Positions 45,143 through 57,304 of a DNA stretch of 64,000 nt are shown piece by piece. The position numbers and the translations under genes are program-made. The stretch covers positions 7,635,501 to 7,699,500 of the forward strand of contig CM059558.1 of assembly GCA_030386875.1 (NCBI GenBank), written 5' to 3'. The stretch's first letter is position 1; every line of letters starts with the position of its first letter. The notes below the pieces were generated by a model. That model searched no databases. It had not been told where the DNA came from and saw only the letters and a program-made list of their open reading frames with translations. The stretch is from Morinoia aosen (Eukaryota > Arthropoda > Malacostraca > Amphipoda > Talitridae).

Positions 45143-45935
45143 GTTAGTCGTGTTGAAATAACCGCTGAGTTCGTACTTCATTGAAGTGTCTTTGAATTGT
45201 AGCGAGATTGATTTTTAAACTTACAAGCCAGAATTGGACAGCGTGGGATGAGTGCTAGCAGCAAAAGCTCGAAAGATTGCTGAAAATTTTATCACATATA
45301 GCCTACGCATTATTCTAAGACACAGCAGCATTTGTAGAATTATTGTGGGAACTACCTACTGCCATTTCCATCAGTGTCAATACCATATTCACTGTCACTC
45401 ATTTACCTCTCTGATCATTCCACTTCTCGATTTAATGCATCTATCATGAAATTATGTAATTATCTTTGGGTAAAAAATATAATTGTAATGTGATTCTCGT
45501 AGCATATTTCTGAACTATACTTTATTTCTTGTGTCCTTTGAATTGAATTAATGCATACATTTAGGTATTGCTTCTTTGCACAATGCATCCAATTATAATG
45601 TTTGATTCATTAGAAGGGTGGGCTCGTGGTACTCGCTGATTTTCTTGGGTACTGAACAGGGCTATCCTATCTCTCATTGGTACTCACTATATACCGTTCG
45701 GTATGTTTGAACTCATTCATAGTTTAAGGCTAGAAACCTTGGAAAAGAATACTGACCAGAGCTGTGATTCCAATCTATGTAGATTAAATGTGTCATATTT
45801 TTTAATTAGATGTGTTGTGTTCAAAACCTAAGTTTTCAATCACTTTAAAGTTTGATTTATGTGAACAATTAATACTTTCTTCAAGTTGGGGAAGTAAATA
45901 TAACGTACAATCTAATTTTCGTCAATTTATTGCAG
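45143..45935 (+). other. Intron between repeat exon and transposase exon
   Basis: It begins GTTAGT and ends with a TTTATTGCAG acceptor. AT-rich and without conserved frames. Confidence 0.55.
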
Positions 45936-46514
45936 AATTCGTGTGGCAAAAGAAGCAGTTCTTTGTTGGAAGACACAGGTCCTCCAGTGGTACCTTGTAA
46001 GCGACGGTTGTTCGCTTCTCCTTCTGCAACGACAATTGTCCTTGAAAACAGCAGACCAGCTCCTGAGAGAAAACTTAGGAAAAGGCTCAGGAGAAAATCA
46101 AAGGTACTGTACAAGCGGTTGAACACAGATAACTTCCTGAGAAGTGTAAGTGCCAGACTTTGTCCTTATCTCAGTGCATTTGTCAAGCTCAAATTAAGGG
46201 GCAAGAAATCATACACCATGTATCACAAGTGGCTCGCTGTGAACACTCTTGTAAGCTCATCAGAGACCCACTATCAACTGATGAGGAACTTGATACCATT
46301 ACCCTCACTTTCGACTGTGCGGGCATTGATGAAACAATTCGAAGTACGTCCTGGTACAAGTGCTAAAAGTGTGTCCATGTTGAAAACGAAGGTATAACCC
46401 ATCTGTGCTAGAGATAAACTTTGTTTCCTTCTAGTGGATGAGATGTCGCTCCGGAAAGGGCTATCATACCACCGAGAGAACGATGCCATAACTAGATTCG
46501 AGACTATTTATTGA
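45936..46514 (+). pseudogene. P-element-like transposase exon
   Basis: The frame encodes a basic coiled-coil-like segment (K-L-R-K-R-L-R-R-K-S-K) and then a helix-rich region with H-Y-Q-L-M-R-N-L...P-S-L-S-T-V-R-A-L-M and V-R-P-G-T. After a TAA at 46395 it continues in the same frame: A-R-D-K-L-C-F-L-L-V-D-E-M-S-L-R-K-G-L-S-Y...A-I-T-R-F-E. The last block matches the start of the RNase H-like catalytic fold of P-element/THAP9 transposases, whose first catalytic Asp is the D of D-E-M-S. Homology fades after F-E and the frame ends at 46512. The in-frame stop and the lost remainder make this a relic. Confidence 0.75.
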
Positions 46515-46644
46515 CCTGATTATTATGTACGAGAGAGTATTTTTGTATTGCTTTCATAATTATCGGCACGTATAAGGTTTTCGTAAACTAGTCTGTAAGT
46601 TTTTAGATTTGTGTCAGCATCACTATAATTTCTGCTGTGTCCAG

Positions 46645-46767
46645 GTCACCGACAAGTTGCAACAATTTTTTGCCGTGTGTAGAACGCTTCAATGCACTAG
46701 GCACGTGAACAGACTTATGTCCTCAAAAAGTTGTACTGAAATACTCAAGAAAATTGTCCATGAGTAA
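46645..46767 (+). other. Possible short terminal exon
   Basis: An acceptor-like TGCTGTGTCCAG is followed by a 40-codon frame ending in TAA (V-T-D-K-L-Q-Q-F-F-A-V-C-R...). It could be a degraded last exon of the transposase-like gene. Nothing in the sequence identifies it. Confidence 0.2.
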
Positions 46768-47380
46768 TATTACCATCTGGTAGCAAGTTAGGTATATTTT
46801 TTGATTGACCTAAGTATATTTTATTGTTAATGTATTAATTGTGTTCATAAGCTTATATCGCTACAATATTTCTGAAGTGCGTCATGGTAGGAAGCTCATG
46901 TACTGTTACTAGCTCGTAATTTATCCAAATGATTGCTCTTCTTGCACTGCAGTGTCAACCGTGACAGTGCAAGCGATCAACAGACACAGAGATTGGATTT
47001 AATGTCTCATATCTATATTTTTGTTTCTTAGCACACGCTTGTGCACATACTGAGAGTTTTAATTGCACTCAATCTTCATGCGTAGTTCATCGCTTTGTAT
47101 ACATAAGTATTTTTACCCCGCTATTATTTAGCGTATACGCTCACTACTGATATGTTGTAACTGGAAAATGTAATGAAAAGCCATGCCGACGGCTCTGCTT
47201 ATGCTTCAGTTATTAGCTCACCTAGCCACCTTAGTACTGTAGTTCCCTTCTGATACTAGTTAATAATGTGTGTTGAGCCTCGTCCAAAAACTGGATGCCT
47301 GTAAACCCTAATCCAAAGTGTGTGCGTGGCGGTCTTGTGGACTCTCCTTCCTCAATATTCTCCATTATTGTTACGAAGCA
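46768..47380. other. No recognisable gene
   Basis: AT-rich sequence with no motif I can name. Confidence 0.45.
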
Positions 47381-48130
47381 ACGTTCGCACCCTGCAGGTG
47401 GATACAGCTATTATATCTATGGGAATTAGCGCTCCCAAGGGAAAAATGTGAGGTACTGTGCTGATAGTTAGGGAAGCCTTCTTTCTGTTGAAATAAAATG
47501 TTCGTAGTTTTGTGTAGGACCATCTTTTTTCGGTATACTACTGTCCTGTTTTTTCAGCACCTCTAACTTTCTTCATCAACTTTTATCATGTTTCATAACC
47601 TTCCTTCTTAACTGACTTTCCATGCGCACGGGATCCTGTGCCGGAACTCACCTTGTACATAGATTCAGCGTTCCCTCAACTCCATACTATATGGTGCCTT
47701 CATCCTTCCTCACTTTGAACCTCTTTGTTGTGGTATGTGGTAAAAGGAAGCTAAAACTAATCTATAATCAACCAAGCAATCCCTCCTCAGGGGGATACAA
47801 CTATTGTATCTATGGGAATTAGCGCTCCCAGGGGGACTATGTGAGGGGCCGGCTAAAGGTTAGGTAGGCTTTATTTTTGTTGAAACAGAATAGGTTTTTG
47901 TTATGTTAAGAACCATCTTTTTTCGGTTCACTGCTGTCCTGTTTTTTCAGCACCTACTACTTTCTCCTTCAACTTTTTCTTGTTTCATGATCTTCTTCCT
48001 TAGCTTTATGTTTCTGTGCCCTTTCTGCATAGATTCCGCGTTTCCTTAACTCCATGCTAAATGGTGCCTTCTTCCTTCCTCTCTCTGGATCGCCTTTATT
48101 GCGGATAGGGAGGCTTAAACTAACTAATAA
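47380..48130 (-). repeat. Tandem-prone repeat family, inverted array
   Basis: Two units, starting GGATACAGCTATTATATC near 47402 and GGATACAACTATTGTATC near 47792, run in the opposite orientation to 24346-26060. They share CTATGGGAATTAGCGCTCCC, the GGACCATCTTTTTTCGGT-type block, TGTTTTTTCAGCACCT, and ATGGTGCCTTC. The two units are about 390 bp apart and then extend to 48125. Confidence 0.75.
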
Positions 48131-48552
48131 TCTAATCTAATTAATCAAGCAACGTACGCACGAATCATTCATCAATGAACGTAACATAAAATCATTACGT
48201 TAACGTAAACTTCTTCCCATTTCTCGTATGTAACTATTTGGGTAATCTTTACGTATAATAAATATAAATAACATCGCTACATATTATCAGCAGTTTTTTA
48301 TCGCTCGAAATAACTTAATTTCTTCATTATTATATTGTTTCGACTAGTATGAGAATCTGATATTGAATGGCTTAAAAAGACTATGAACCCTTTCCGAAAC
48401 TTTTAATATACGGCACCAACGTGTTATCACATTCAGCACCTAAGTCTAATCTGAATGCGCCTTAGTTATTATATATGAATTGCAAATATGTACATGAATG
48501 AGCATTCACGTGTATGTATATTGAATGAAATAATAAATAATATAATAATAAT
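48131..48552. other. No recognisable gene
   Basis: AT-rich; it ends in an ATAATAATAAT-type microsatellite that may be the tail of the adjacent SINE. Confidence 0.4.
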
Positions 48553-48838
48553 AATGAAGGCATCTACGGATGCTTTATTTCCAATCAAGCCTGATACATA
48601 TCACCTTGTACATTGGATTTTCAAATGCCTTATAACTAACGCCAGGACGCCATGACGCTTTCCCCCGGTCAAGACCGGTACCCATTTCATACACCTGGGT
48701 AGAGTGGGGTATTCGGCTTGGAATTTTTCTCCTATACCCATCAGAGAAAATCGCCACCGCCAGCGCCGAGTTTCGAACCCGGGTCTCTGCCGCACGGCGG
48801 CAGAACCTCTAGCACATGGCTATCGCGAGTGAAGTGTT
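48553..48838 (-). mobile_element. tRNA-derived SINE
   Basis: On the minus strand the head has an A-box-like TAGCCATGTGCTAGAGG (about 48807-48823) and a B box GGGTTCGAAACTC (about 48768-48780) spaced as in a tRNA, so an internal pol III promoter is likely. About 200 bp of unrelated body follows, ending in an AATAAAGCATCC stretch and an (ATT)n-like tail. The tRNA part does not fold into a convincing complete tRNA. Clear target duplications were not identified. Confidence 0.6.
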
Positions 48839-50580
48839 AATGTAACCGCAATTCATTATTTCGGCTTTCACTATCCTTACTACGCCCAGAAACGTTTATA
48901 ACTTGAGCATGAAAATTAGACTTACAATCCAAACGAGTATCACAGTAAAGCCTGGGTACGCAGCCAATTGGAAGCTTTGGCCGTGATGACGTCAGCGGCC
49001 AGTCGTGACTGCTGGCTGCTGATTGGTTAGCGTGCGTGCGTATGTTTGTCTAGAGCGGGCTTGGGGTCCACCGTAGTTTTGAAGTTCTTCTTATGTAAAT
49101 GTTCTGTGTCTCTGCGAGGATAAGCACCGTAAGCTTCACGAGCAATTGCTGCAGAAGTATTCGTCGAGTGGGCCAAATGTGAGATGAATATTATACTTAC
49201 ATTGCACGCAAGTCTTCACAAATCGCTGTAAGTGAGAAGTTTAGGAACACTTGGCAAAATCGGCTTGTGCCGGAGAATCATCGTCACAGTATGCATCGTG
49301 TTTTGTGTACCGTGATCATCGATCAGGTCTGGATAGTCAACGCAATAAAATATCACAGCGGTACAGCACCGGTAGCACCGGTACAGCACCGGTACAGCGG
49401 TACATCTGGCAACGTTCCTGTGCTGCCAGATGTGGCATACTCGAAGTTCAATGGAATAACGTAACATTTCAAATTTTTTGGCAAAAAACACTCGTGTGGT
49501 AGCAATTTGACTGAATACTTTCACTCACCTCTGTGCAGTTAATAGTGGAAGAACCTTACAAATAAATGCTAGTGCAATAGTAACAACGTCAATACAATAA
49601 AAACAATGGCAGTGCAATAATAATAATGATCTCGCAATAACAATGTTAAGACTTTCTCCGTCTTTTGTACGTTTGGAGGATTCTAGCCTCAGTAAGGATA
49701 ATAAATTACAAAAAAACTGATATTAAATATTAAGGCAAGTCAGCTTTGCATAACACTTGGTCTTTTGTAGAAAAGAAAACACGGTCTGATTTAGACTTGT
49801 TGGGTATATGGAATGAAATGTAAGAAACGTTCAAGAGTAACAGGAAAACAATTAAAACTGAATTGGTCGTTTGGGCAAATAGTAACAGGTAAGGGTAAGG
49901 AGGAGTCGTGCGAGTGTAAGGATACCTAGAACAAAGAAATAAATTCCTGAACAACGGAACGTTTACTTCTCACACTGAACACCATTTCAATACAAATTTA
50001 ACTTTGATGCTTACTTCATACACTGATCGTTGTATTAACACAAATCAAACTAGAAACACTAAAATAGAGAAATAATCACATATCGCAATGCTTGCCAGCA
50101 GCATGGACGTCACAGGCACAAAGGAACAAACAGAGTGAACGTCACACGCCGCTCGGCTACGAACTAAAGTGACATAGACAGAGGGATTTACCTTTAGATG
50201 TTAAAGGTATTTTCATACATGATCATTACCGCTAACAAATCCTAACAAATGGCAATGCAATAACAATAAAGACAATTCAAAAACAATGGTATAACCGTAG
50301 AATTGAATCCACCTGAGGCAATGACGGCGCAGTGCTCACCAAGAACAGGTGTTGTGGCATCTGTGATGGATTGAGTTGCGGTCCCTGTGAGCGTGGCAAC
50401 ACGTTGTGGGAAGGTGACGTGCAAATGAAATCATCTTATAGCGCGTGCTGGTCTCGCTTTGCAGAATAATAGCTCGAACCCAAAATATCACGCAGGGTAA
50501 TTATATTTTATTTGTTATTGTGTAATGAAAGTAATTGTTATTACGTAATTAAACTTCATTCTTTAAAACGTTCAATGGCA
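48839..50580. other. No recognisable gene; short CGGTACAGCAC repeats
   Basis: A cluster of GGTACAGCACCGGTA-like words lies at 49359-49405. A TGATGACGTCAGCGG site is near 48983-48997. The rest is AT-rich with unconserved frames. Confidence 0.4.
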
Positions 50581-50690
50581 CAAGTGGAGCTGGGCAGGCT
50601 CAGATGGAGCTGGACAGCAGGCTCAAGTGGAGTTGGTCAGGCTCAAGTGGAGCTGGACAGGCTCAAACGGAGCTGGACAGGCCACCTGTC
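50581..50690 (+). repeat. 20-bp tandem repeat
   Basis: Five head-to-tail copies of CAAGTGGAGCTGGACAGGCT with small variations. The surrounding 124-codon open frame is a by-product of the repeat and shows no domain. Confidence 0.8.
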
Positions 50691-51933
50691 CAAGAGAACG
50701 GACAATCACTGGACGACTCGAGTCACGCTGAGGGGACACGCGAGACACCGAGGTTGTGTCACGAACTGGACAAATTCCATCGGCGTTGGTTTGGACAGCC
50801 CCAGACGGCCGCTTGAGGGAAGGTCTGACAACGTACTCATGGAGGCTAAAAGAGAGATTTTTAAACGATTTATTTACCCCAACTGATAAAGCTGTACATA
50901 GATTGTTACTTTAGTCTAGCTACTTTACATGACGCAGCATTTAGTATAGCTACTTGTGATGACGCAGCTCTCAGCTGTAGAGTCGGGCGGTGCCGCGAAC
51001 ACAGGCCGCATGTCGCTACTTCGGCGCGTGTGTTGCGTCGCCGCAGCTACAACTGATGAAGACCTGTGTTAAATAAGTGCGCAGCCTTCGCGTGACTTGC
51101 CCTGTACCTTTTTGCAACATGTGCTCCTATTCACTAAAGAGGATGCGGTACCCAATTCTCCGAGCTCAGTGTTCGTTCAAATATATACGGAGTGTCATAG
51201 AATTCCTCGAACAAATTTTAATCAAACGTTCCATATAATTAAACAAACAATTTGTACTCTATAGTGGCATGTCCGAAAATGTCTTGTTAAAAAGTTACGA
51301 CGTGCTAAGTTTTACGAAGTGCAATTTACTTCACCGGCGGACCACTGCACTTTACCACGAAAATAAAGATGCCAACGACGAGTGTCGTCTGGTAAGTGAA
51401 AATTCAATGTCAGAATGGTTATTTTCAGGAATGCGAGGATTGCGTTAGGTTACATAGTTATAGCAGTGTTCAAAAGTCGCCCATTTATGTTATTGAATAA
51501 AATACTTGAAACTGCGAAAAAACTGATGACCATTTGGTTATCGATTGAATATTGTCTTATTAATTGCGTTATTTTGTCAATAATTCATCAATTTTCATAG
51601 ATATTTTAGATGTTGGAAAATCAATTTCCAGGTTATCTAGAAAGTTCTTTCGCGTCTTAGGGTGTCCAAAACCATTTCAGTTTCCTTGCCATGCAACTAA
51701 GTACTAATATATCCCCTTGAAATAAGAAAGAAAGTGAAAAAAATAAAGGCCGGAACATATTTTTTAAATCTCTCTGAAATTGATGAGGCCGAGTGCCCAC
51801 GGCCCGTCATAAGTGTATCATAATGTTCGACAGATTACATCACACAAGTTCATATTTCCTAAAAGTACTCGTGATATTCATTCCGACTGCGAACCTGATG
51901 AATTAAACAGCGAAAATTGCAGAGTTGAAGCAT
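50691..51933. other. No recognisable gene
   Basis: A direct repeat, TAGCTACTT-ATGACGCAGC, occurs twice at about 50917-50970. GC-rich stretches at 50970-51055 could belong to an old LTR. Otherwise AT-rich. Confidence 0.4.
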
Positions 51934-53581
51934 GTACCGCACAGGGTTAATTGCCAACTGGCATATTTCACTGCCAAATTTGGTTATTTTTGGCAGTGAA
52001 GAGTCATTTTGGCAATGAATAATTGCAATTTGGCATTTGGCAATGAAAACAATGGAATTTGGCAGTGGAAACTATTTTTGGCATTAAACTAGTATGAAAG
52101 AAGTCGCTTTGCCATTTGTACATAATAAACGAACGAATTGGCGCCCTTTTTGGACGTTGTGGGCACGAAGAGCTGCAACGTAATACGTATTATCGAAGAT
52201 CGAACGATTCTTGTTCAATCTCCGATCAAACGTGTTTGTAACTCAGCGGATGGCCGGTTGCCCCGCAAACGCCTTCAGCGGCCTTTGCCTGACGGGCCAC
52301 AGCTCACTTCGCAGGCGCATGAGGGTCAGTAACCGTTGTGGTTTTTTGTTTGCGTCAGAACTATCATTTGTGTTCAGCTGTTGAAAGATAAACTCGTCAT
52401 TATGTCGAAATGGGACAAGTCCTATGACTCGGGACGTACCTACAGAGTGATATGGAAGAAAGAGTTTCCATGGCTGACAAAAGCCAAAGATGGTACGCAA
52501 TCTGCTTTTTGTACGGTATATTCTAAGAATGTGCACCTCAGAAATACTACGATTACGCTGCATGCTGACAGGAAAGAACACAAAACAGGAGCTTCCGTAG
52601 TTAGCTCTGTGAGATCTAACATTTTTCAGAGAGCAGTGAAAACTCAAGGACGAACTAGAAATGAAGTGAAGAAAGCTGAGTTAGAACTTGCATTGGTTAT
52701 CGGCTGTCACAGTTCAGTGTCTGCTACAGATCATTTGTGCGAAGTAATTAAGAATAATTTCGCCGGAAGTAAATTAGAGAACATACAGCTTCACCGAACA
52801 ATGTGTTCGATGCTAGTTACGAAGGTGATATCGCCAGCGCTTGAAAAGGAACTACGGGATAAAATTACCGAAGCTAAAACATACTGCTTGGTGATCGACG
52901 AGTCGACTGATGTATCAAGTGACTAGAACATGTGTGTTTGCGTTCCATACTACGATAGCAGTCCTCAAAATATCGTAACTTTGCTGTTGGGGGCTTGTGT
53001 CTGTGCTAGAAACCACATGTGAAGCTTTGTTTCACGCAACTACGTCACTACTTGAGAAAAATAACATGGCTTTGAATGACTATTGGCTATTGCAGTGACG
53101 GTGCTAGCAACGTGACAGGAAAACACAATTTTCTCTTGTCTCGCATTAAACACAAATTTCCCCATTGCATAAAAATTGGGTGCACGTGTGAAAGTTTAGC
53201 ACTTTGTATTCAGAGCTAATACCCAAAAGACATCTTTAGCACTTTGTATTCAGTGAAAGATGTCTTCTGAATATTGTTGTTGAAATTTTTTGTGAAACGT
53301 TTACTATTTTTATTGTAGTGTTTGGTATCATGGGATAAACTTTTGTTCATTTTAATTTGAAAATTTCAAAACACCACAGAGGGTTAGACATTGACCTTAG
53401 TTTCACCCTACTTTAATATAATTATTCAAAACCTAAATGCACACGAGAGGTAAAACTTTGATAAGTTTTTCACAAAAATATCTTAGGGTGACTTTTTGGC
53501 AGTAAAGAGCTAGATTTGGCAGTGAAGCTTGAGCAATTTGGCATAATGTCACTCACAAGATCTGGCAACCCTGGTACCGCA
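51934..53581 (+). mobile_element. hAT element (1,632 bp), TSD GTACCGCA
   Basis: The element 51942-53573 begins CAGGGTTAATTGCCAAC and ends TCTGGCAACCCTG, flanked by GTACCGCA (51934-51941 and 53574-53581). TTTGGCAGTGAA-like words are repeated inside both ends (about 51970-52085 and 53490-53545). It encodes a broken hAT transposase on the plus strand and is unrelated in its ends to the 33-41 kb elements. Confidence 0.92.
52402..53205 (+). pseudogene. hAT transposase, truncated and frameshifted
   Basis: From ATG 52402 a 174-residue frame contains a degenerate BED-like finger near the start (F-C-T-V-Y...H-A-D-R-K-E-H, with Tyr at the second zinc-ligand Cys). It continues with A-E-L-E-L-A-L-V-I-G-C-H-S-S-V-S-A-T-D-H and C-L-V-I-D-E-S-T-D-V-S, the first catalytic block of hAT transposases with its Asp intact, then stops at TAG. 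Out-of-frame pieces follow, including D-G-A-S-N-V-T-G-K-H-N and C-T-C-E-S-L-A-L near 53095-53205, which match the second block. The C-terminal dimerisation domain is gone. Confidence 0.8.
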
Positions 53582-54041
53582 GAAACGCTCATCACACACT
53601 TTCTGCAGGTGGGTGTGACGGACGGACAGTCGCGGCTCCTAGTATATATAGTATAGATTGTCATGACAGTGACGATCACAGCTGGTGATCAAAAGCGAAA
53701 ATGGGCAATGAAAAAAAAACTCTATCGCTCACTAACAGATAGCGCCAGTACTTTTGAAAGAGCAATGACATGTAAACTTACGTAAATAGCCTCGTTGATT
53801 GGAGAAAGTTCTGGTGCATTCCGCTAACTTCGAGATGGCAGTAATCAATATACTATGGGATAAAACGCCAGGTGACTCCTTAAAAGAATATAAATAAACA
53901 AATTTGTGCATTTTATGAACAAAATTTTTACTATGTTATTACATTGGGGGAAATCTCACTTGACTCATTACATTGGTTGGTCCGTCTTGGTTGGTTGGTG
54001 CGTCTCTCTTTCACTTTCTTATTTGATGCTTAATGACCGTA
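53582..54041. other. No recognisable gene
   Basis: Unique-looking sequence without coding motifs. Confidence 0.4.
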
Positions 54042-54373
54042 TGTGAGAAACGAGTTTCACCAGTGCGCAAGTTGAAGAATATTTTAATCGCGGTAATATA
54101 AGGATGGATATTTGTATGTTACCCACATCTGTTGTCCACATCTATTGGTTTATCCTCCACATTTGGCGAATATATTTAAGTAGAATTCGAATCCCGTCAT
54201 TTTTTGATGGGTCGTGAACAATAGTTCGAGTATAAAAAGGCTAGATGCGCGACCGCGAGTCAGAGGTTAGTCCGTTTAGGGGGACGGAAAATGCAAAACT
54301 GTGTTGTGAAATAAAGTGGGACGTAACCACGATTGATATAAATATTAGAAGCGACAACGCTCGTATTTTTACA
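54042..54373 (+). repeat. Candidate solo LTR
   Basis: This stretch has LTR-like features: it starts TGTGAG and ends TTTTTACA, with a TATAAAAAGG box at 54231-54240, a transcription-start-like region downstream, and AATAAA at 54310-54315. Only a 3-bp match flanks it, so boundaries and identity are uncertain. It could also be an unrelated promoter. Confidence 0.3.
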
Positions 54374-54476
54374 GTATTTGTATTTGAGTTTTTTGTTAGT
54401 GATTTACTAGTATGATGATGTACTAGTACTAGTCACACAAGAGTGTGTGTCATCATGTGCCGTACCGCTACAATTA

Positions 54477-54612
54477 ACTCAGCATTGTAAATTCACTAAC
54501 TTCAGCATTGTAAAATCAATAACCTCAGCATTGTAAATTCAATAACCTCAGCATTGTAAATACAAAATCTCAGCATTGTGAAATCAATAACTTCATCATT
54601 GCAAATTCATTA
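54477..54612 (+). repeat. 24-bp tandem repeat
   Basis: Six copies of a 23-25-bp unit with core CAGCATTGTAAATTCAATAA. A short (TG)n/(CG)n stretch follows at about 54780-54805. Confidence 0.85.
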
Positions 54613-56199
54613 TAAGTAACATGATCGCTCTCATGACGATGGTATTAACAACACAGGCAGCCCGCAGAGCAGAAGCTCCTATTGCCAAGTTTGATGAATA
54701 TCAATGAAAATTTCTAACCTCAACAAAGACATAAAGGGCCGTAAAGTTAACAATTGCCCTCACCTACTGATGCATTTCTGTGTGTGCGTGTGTGTGTGCG
54801 CGCAAGCACAGCGTGTGTTCACTGGGTGTATCTGGATTAGCGTATACACATGTGCTTGTGTGAATTAGGAGTATTAAACAAAACGTTACATTCAATTTTT
54901 TATTGTTAATCAAAAGTTACATTAATAGTTAATTTGCTGGCCACTGTTCTCCTACACCATTCTCGATTTTGCTTGTGGTCGGTGCTCTAATTTTTCCTCC
55001 GAAGCCATCTCAGGAACTCCAACCAGATGGCAGCACGAGCAGTGTTCCCATCTGGCTGGCTCGCGTTGCCGGACCAACTTTTTTTCCAATTCAATGTGCG
55101 TACGACAGAGATTGCTCTCGTCAGGTGGCAGCTCCCGGTTGCACCCACGTCAAAGTTGCTCCACTCTGTGTGCGTGTGTTGCAGCGGCCGTGTGCGTGTA
55201 GGGTTCGTCGTGCTGCACTGGTCCAGAGTTGAACTCATTGCCAGAAGTCGTTGTATCGTCCAACTATGAGTGACCAGATGCCGCAATGCACTTCGATATG
55301 CACTTGCATAATATTTAAAAAGAATGAAAAATTTATCACTTAATATGTATATTTAGAAATGTGCAAAATTCAGCAGTTCAGTAGTGTTTCATAGCAAGCA
55401 ATAATGCTTTCAAAAAAGTTGTCTTTCATATGTTTTTAGATGTATTTGTGTAGAAGTTTGCTCAATAAAGCAATCGTGATATTTTTTACTGCAAAATGTC
55501 AATCGTTAAAATTTTAGACCTCTATCAATCTAAAAAATGCAACGTTTCGATTAAACTATTACCACCTTCGGGCTGAAAAATGAAGTAAATCATATTTTTA
55601 TACGGTCACATTGATAGAAAATGACAATCAATTGTTCAAGTAGAAGCAGACATAGTAAACACAAAATTCTCATTGTAAAACGACTATATAGGAGCGATAT
55701 TTTATTCTGTAGAAATAACGATCACCAGCAGGCTAGCTCTTTCAGTGCGAAGATGATAGTTGCATCGAAAAGTTGCATTTTATAGGTTGGCAGAGGCATA
55801 GAATTTTAGCGATTGTCCTTTTGCAGTAAAAAATGTTGAGCGAATTCTATTTTATTTAAACACGTGAAGAACTGAAAATATGTCGTGGAGTTGAAAAGTT
55901 GAAAAGCGATCGTAACTAAATTCATAATAAATAATGAAAGCATTTTTCACGTATACAAATATTTATTACTACATGCAAATATCTTTCATTTAGAATGCTT
56001 TTTCCATTACTTATGTAAGAAGTTTTGAAAATGACATTAAATGTCGTTTATCATAGTTGTCACGTTAAGACGCATACAAAATAGCTAACTTGGTAGCATT
56101 AAATTGTGTGGCCACGAGCTTTAATATTCATTTAAAAACTATCTCATCGCCAGAGCAACTGAAAAAAATCGGTATTGATGAATCAACATATTTTTATGT
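54613..56199. other. No recognisable gene; 36-bp inverted match to 58780
   Basis: Positions 55141-55176 are the reverse complement of 58780-58815 with one mismatch. The GC-richer block 54960-55270 has overlapping open frames on both strands but no domain. The remainder is AT-rich. Confidence 0.45.
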
Positions 56200-56704
56200 C
56201 ATATATGCAGTGTTGGGCAGTTGCGCCGCAACAAGTTGCGGCCGCAATTGCGATTGCAACTATTTCGGTTGCGTTACGGTTGCGCCGCAACAATTTTTGG
56301 AAAGTTGTAAATCTGTTGCGATCGCAACAATTTTCGACGTGTCAGGCTGCAACTCGCAACCGCTACATCTCGATGGTAATTTAATTTCCAAAATTACTTC
56401 AATAAAGTTTATTCCGCGTTTCATTATCGTTTAAAACTAAACCGTACTGTTCAGTACGGTTTAGGCAACTGTTCATTATTAGCATTAGGCGATACAGTGA
56501 TACACATACAATTTGCTTACAGTATGTAAGTATATTTAATGTAACTCATTATATAATATATGTTATTAGGAACGATGTGAGTTGTAAGTGTAAAATTACG
56601 TGTTATACGGCAAATCTACATAGCTAGATGTTGTGATTTCCCAATGTACTTCACAACGACGATTTTATCCTGGCGTCCTCTCTGTAACCACATTTTAAGC
56701 TAAA

Positions 56705-57157
56705 ATGGCTAAACGAAGTACAAAAAGTGGAGTTAATAACAAAAAAGTAATCGCCCATCTTAATTACAGATCGGAAAATAGTATTTCAGCTAAGGAGAGT
56801 AGTGCCGACGACGTAGATGACGAAGATGACTTCTTCAACGTCGTAATGATATCAGATGATGAGGAAAAAACGAAGTTCGTTGAAAGAAGTCAATGATTGG
56901 CTGAAGCAGGCAGTAATCAACAGAACTAGCCACTCTGATGTTCACAGAGCGATGTTTCCTTCAAGTGAATTTGTCGCTTCGGTCATCCAATTTAACACGC
57001 CAATCCCATCGAGCGCTGCGGTCGAACGACTGTTCTCTCAGGCAAAGAAATTTTGAGACCACGACGTGCTCGGCTTTCAGACAAACATTTCGAAATATTA
57101 ACATTTTTGAAAGGCAACGTTGATCGTCATTACAGTGCATTGACATTGTCACATTGA
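56705..57157 (+). pseudogene. hAT transposase: N-terminus joined to dimerisation domain
   Basis: An ATG at 56705 opens M-A-K-R-S-T-K-S-G. About 50 codons later, in a neighbouring frame, the sequence reads V-N-D-W-L-K-Q...Q-F-N-T-P-I-P-S-S-A-A-V-E-R-L-F-S-Q and, after a one-base shift near 57053, L-R-P-R-R-A-R-L-S-D-K-H-F-E-I-L. This is the conserved hAT C-terminal dimerisation motif. The catalytic middle of the enzyme is missing. Confidence 0.82.
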
Positions 57158-57304
57158 GATCATGAACCAGCATTAAATCACAACAGAGGAACAACAAAAA
57201 GCAGAGGAATATCATATATTATAGAAGCATATGTATGGTTTTTCTTTATGCATCATATAGGCAGCATTATTGGCTGTACGAATCTTCTGCGCTTTTCTGT
57301 TTTC

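Noticed and set aside
46391..46433. A 43-bp intron (GTATAA...TTCTAG) in the transposase exon
   Set aside because: The frame continues through it with conserved residues on both sides and only one stop codon, so a nonsense mutation explains it better.
48760..48830. A tRNA gene on the minus strand
   Set aside because: A and B boxes are present but no complete cloverleaf fits, and a SINE-like body and tail follow.
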